From assembly GCA_035524795.1 (NCBI GenBank), contig DATKOF010000005.1, positions 1 to 50,584 of the forward strand: a DNA stretch of 50,584 nucleotides. The letters run 5' to 3'. This DNA comes from DATKOF01 sp035524795. Lineage in GTDB: Bacteria; Pseudomonadota; Gammaproteobacteria; Burkholderiales; SG8-41. The notes beneath the pieces were generated by a model that was not told the origin of the DNA, made no database searches, and saw only the letters and a list, made by a program, of their open reading frames with translations. This document shows positions 47,971 to 50,584 of this stretch, piece by piece. The number at the start of each line of letters is the position of its first letter. Position 1 is the stretch's first letter. The position numbers were made by a program, and so were the translations under genes.

Positions 47971-48210
47971 GATCGCGCTCTAAGGAAACGTTGATTGAAA
48001 AAATCTAAGTTTTGATTAATAGCAGCAATTGATGAAAGATAGAGCCATTCCATATGAGCCGTTTGAACTATCAAAACGGCTGAGAGCGCCGTGCAGAAAG
48101 CCGGTTCTTCCCAATCCGGGTTATGGACATCAAACGGTTACCCTTTTTCCCTATAATCCGCGTGCCGCCACCAGCAGAGCCGATCCATATACGAGAGCCG
48201 CCGATCACCA

Positions 48211-48660
48211 ATGCAAACACCGCCGTTCAGTTCTTCTCATAGATCGAAATGGGGAACCCGGGAGGGCAAAATCAGCCTGATCTCGGCGCTGATAGCCCTG
48301 ATCGTGATTTTCAATCTCTTCTATCTGGGAGCAAAGCCAGTGGCCGTCGGCCTGTTTCCGGAGCCGTGGGACAAGCTCGCGCACTTTCTCGTTTTCTCAC
48401 TGCTCACCGCATTGTTCTGGATCGCGACCGATGGACGTTTCGGCGTTTTCATCGTCCTTGCCGTTTCACTGATCGGTGCGGCCGATGAAATCCACCAGAT
48501 TTTTCTCCCGGGCCGTTCGGCGGGACTGGACGACCTTGCGGCCGATATCATCGCCGCGCTTACCATGTTCTGGTTGCTGCACTGGCTCAGGAAGCTGACG
48601 GCAAAGACCAGGTCGCCTGATCCTCAGTCCGAGGCGATCGTCGAAAATATCAACAGATAA
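48211..48660 (+). CDS. VanZ-like family membrane protein
   Basis: 149 residues, four helices: KISLISALIALIVIFNLFYLG, KLAHFLVFSLLTALFWIA, FGVFIVLAVSLIGAADEIHQIF, ADIIAALTMFWLLHWL. The VanZ motif DEIHQIFLPGRSAGLDDLAAD is complete. Such proteins accompany surface-polymer and exosortase loci; the biochemical role is unknown. The start is uncertain: no clear Shine-Dalgarno at 48211. Confidence 0.88.
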   Translation: MQTPPFSSSHRSKWGTREGKISLISALIALIVIFNLFYLGAKPVAVGLFPEPWDKLAHFLVFSLLTALFWIATDGRFGVFIVLAVSLIGAADEIHQIFLPGRSAGLDDLAADIIAALTMFWLLHWLRKLTAKTRSPDPQSEAIVENINR

Positions 48661-48850
48661 AGGCACTTATTCAAGGACGGCCCGCCGATATTTACATTTA
48701 TATTTCATATAAATAGTCTTTTCGGACTATATAAGGAAACAAAGAACATCCGTTAAGGTCTTAAAGCGTTACAGTAATCTTGATGGCCAACCCGCTGTGA
48801 ACAGTCGTGTAACGGCCACACAAAGTGTAGTCATCAAGGTTATTAATAAA

Positions 48851-48976
48851 GGGTATCCGGAATTTGATGTTGAAAACGCGCCCTCGGTACGGCGTTTTTT
48901 CATTTCCGTAAGTCGGAATTGAGTGTTGAATCGGGCGGTGTTATACTCATTCCGTAAATCGGAATCCAGTGTTGAA
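48851..48976 (+). repeat. Three diverged direct repeats before the ISL3 transposase
   Basis: Related 23-nt units at 48852-48874, 48908-48930 and 48954-48976 share the core (T/G)CGGAATnnngTGTTGAA. Units 2 and 3 differ at four positions and are 46 nt apart. They look like transposase-binding or end repeats at the left side of the insertion sequence. The rest of 48661-49011 holds no convincing gene; a small hairpin ATAGTC...GACTAT lies at 48713-48730. Confidence 0.6.
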
Positions 48977-49011
48977 AAAGGAGGCTGGCTTGTCCCCTCC
49001 CAAGCCCAATC

Positions 49012-50364
49012 ATGCCCGACCTCCTGCATCTTCCCCACCTGCGCTGCCTGGAGGTTGACGACCACGAAGACCACTATCGAATAATTGCAGCCGGCAATGT
49101 GGAGCCGACGGCTTGTCCCGAATCCAGATGCCGGTCGGGACTGTACCGCCACGGCAGCCAGGCGCAGACTTACATCGATACGCCGATGCATGGCAAGCGC
49201 GTGATACTGGAGATCGACCGCAAGCGATACCGCTGCAAGGGCTGCGGCAAGACCCTACTCGAGCCACTGCCGGACATGGACGCCAAGCGCAACATGACGG
49301 AGCGGCTCGTTAAATTCATCGAGCAGCACTGCCTCAAGGAAACCTTCGCCGCGTTATCCCGCCAAGTTGGAATTGACGACAAAACGATCCGTCATGTCTT
49401 CGATGATTACGTGGAAGCAAAAAAGCGGGAAGTGCATTTCTCGACGCCGAAGGTGCTGGGCATCGACGAACTGAAAATCGTCGGCGAGTACCGCTGCATG
49501 TTGACCAACATCGAGAAACTCACGGTATTCGATCTGCTGCCATCGCGCAAGAAGTCCGAGCTGACGGCCCATGTCAAATCCCTGCCGGACAAGGAGAACG
49601 TCGAGGTGGTCGTGATGGACATGTGGGCGATCTACAAACAGGTTGTTCAGGCGGAATTGCCGGGGCGGCTGATCGTCGCGGACAAATGGCACGTCTGCCG
49701 CATGGCCAACGAGGCGGTGGAACGCGTGCGCAAAGCGATCCGCAAAGGACTCGACACCCGCACCCGGCTGAAGCTCAAGGACGAGCGCTTCGTCCTGCTC
49801 AAGCGAAGAAAAAGTCTCTCCCCCTCTGACCAGGAGAAGCTAAACAAATGGGGCACCTTGTTTCCCGCGCTACTGACGGCCTATGAAGCCAAGGAGCGTT
49901 TCTTTGATCTCTATGGGCACGCCAGCAGAGAGGATGCCGAGGCCGCTGCCGAGGCTTGGGAAAAACAATTGGACAACGACATCCTGTGGGCTTTCAAGGA
50001 TGTACGCCGTGCGCTAAAGAATTGGTGGAACGAGATCTTCAATTACTATGGAACTTCCGTCACGAACGCTTATACTGAATCCATTAATCGATTGGCCAAG
50101 GACATCAACCGCATGGGACGTGGTTACAGTTTCGAGGTGGTGCGCGCCAGACTGCTCTACGACGAGAAGCCGCGCAAGAAAACCCGCGAGACGCTGCGCA
50201 AGAAGGTGCGCAAGGAAGTTACTTCTAACTTCTTCACGCGTGCAGTTCCCACAACAATCCCCCAAGCCAAGACCTACGAGACCGTCATTCAGGAAAGCGT
50301 TGTGGAATATGGGGCGCACATTCCAACGCTATGCGACCTCCTCGAGAGCGGTTATTTTGATTAG
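49012..50364 (+). mobile_element. tnp: ISL3-family transposase
   Basis: 450 residues. An N-terminal zinc-binding and HTH part (CPESRC with CKGC; LSRQVGIDDKTIRHVFDDYV) is followed by the ISL3 DDE domain: VLGIDELKIVGEYRCMLTN (Asp152), VVVMDMWAIYKQVVQAELPGRLIVADKWHVCR (Asp203), and NAYTESINRLAKDINRMGRGYSFEVVRARLLY (Glu near 355). Open and full length. Left-end-like repeats are seen upstream, but I find no matching inverted end in the 220 nt after the stop, so the right end lies outside the window or is lost. ISL3 elements of this type can carry passenger genes. Confidence 0.95.
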
Positions 50365-50490
50365 CTCACTGTCTATTTTGTAAAAATGATGGCATAAGGT
50401 GTTTGCTTGACCGCGGCGATTATTTATCGAAACACGCAAACTTCTTTGCCAAGATTTGTTTCACCCCTACACATTGAACAGAGTCGGGGC

Positions 50491-50584
50491 ATGGCATATG
50501 AAGCGGATACGCACTTTGTTCATTTCTACGGTAGTGACAAGCAGTTATGGAACGTATCCGTAACTTTTACAGTTACAGAAAAAA
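50491..50584 (+). CDS. Partial ORF at the right edge, possibly MEDS-domain protein
   Basis: Open from ATG 50491 to the edge (31 codons): ADTHFVHFYGSDKQLWNVSV is similar in feel to the start of MEDS-type sensory domains ('HfvqfYesd..ll..v..F'). Only the N-terminus is visible, the Shine-Dalgarno is weak, and the identity is a guess. Confidence 0.35.
   Translation, partial: MAYEADTHFVHFYGSDKQLWNVSVTFTVTEK

Overview
The window looks like about 50 kb of chromosome from a GC-rich Gram-negative bacterium, most likely a betaproteobacterium. The grounds are: gltX followed by co-oriented tRNA-Ala(GGC) and tRNA-Glu(TTC), an EmrAB/NodT tripartite pump, a GlrK/QseG/GlrR-type operon, MlaC, PEP-CTERM and XrtH/IPTL-CTERM protein sorting, and Burkholderiales-like small secreted proteins. 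This assignment is inference from gene content; no rRNA is present.

Layout. (1) 1-6.9 kb is a degenerate defence and toxin-antitoxin island. It holds a broken hsdS end, a Fic protein, a small convergent protein carrying the Fic-inhibitory motif, and a winged-helix/nucleotidyltransferase + HEPN pair embedded directly in front of hsdM. It continues with a membrane remnant of an Mrr-like protein, DUF4258/DUF2283, HicB with a frameshifted HicA, and AbrB/Doc. The MNT/HEPN cassette lies between two 57-bp near-identical direct repeats made from the first codons of hsdM, so recombination between them would remove the cassette and leave an intact hsdM. (2) 7.0-13.4 kb: a glutathione transferase divergent from a MarR-small protein-NodT-EmrA-EmrB efflux operon with a clear promoter/operator, then a YhhQ-type queuosine precursor transporter. 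(3) 13.7-19.4 kb: mostly minus-strand envelope and secreted small proteins (glycine zippers, Tyr/Pro-rich protein, EF-hand protein, lipoprotein), an eRF1-domain-3-like protein and DNA polymerase X.

(4) 19.6-25.2 kb: a tightly overlapping minus-strand operon of CPA2/Kef-like antiporter, YbdK-type glutamate-cysteine ligase-like enzyme, GlrK-like kinase, QseG-like lipoprotein and GlrR-like sigma-54 activator. A near-consensus sigma-54 promoter lies just outside it, in front of a small ORF and an orphan mlaC. (5) 26.3-29.7 kb: an RcnB/CigR-like protein, a response regulator-GGDEF gene cut off exactly at its GGDEF motif, then the remnant of an integrated element (Rep-like fragment, excisionase-like HTH, tyrosine integrase) abutting tRNA-Lys(CTT). 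(6) 29.7-40.2 kb: glutamine-dependent NAD synthetase, then a heavy-metal-type RND efflux operon (adaptor, pump, outer-membrane factor) divergent from an OmpR/TctE-type two-component system.

(7) 40.3-44.6 kb: exosortase H, its companion membrane protein, an S8 protease with an IPTL-CTERM-like tail (the probable sorted substrate) and CDP-diacylglycerol pyrophosphatase, as one overlapping run. (8) 44.7-50.6 kb: tRNA-Glu, tRNA-Ala, gltX, a PEP-CTERM surface protein, a VanZ-like protein and an ISL3-family transposase preceded by three related direct repeats. A partial ORF runs off the right edge.
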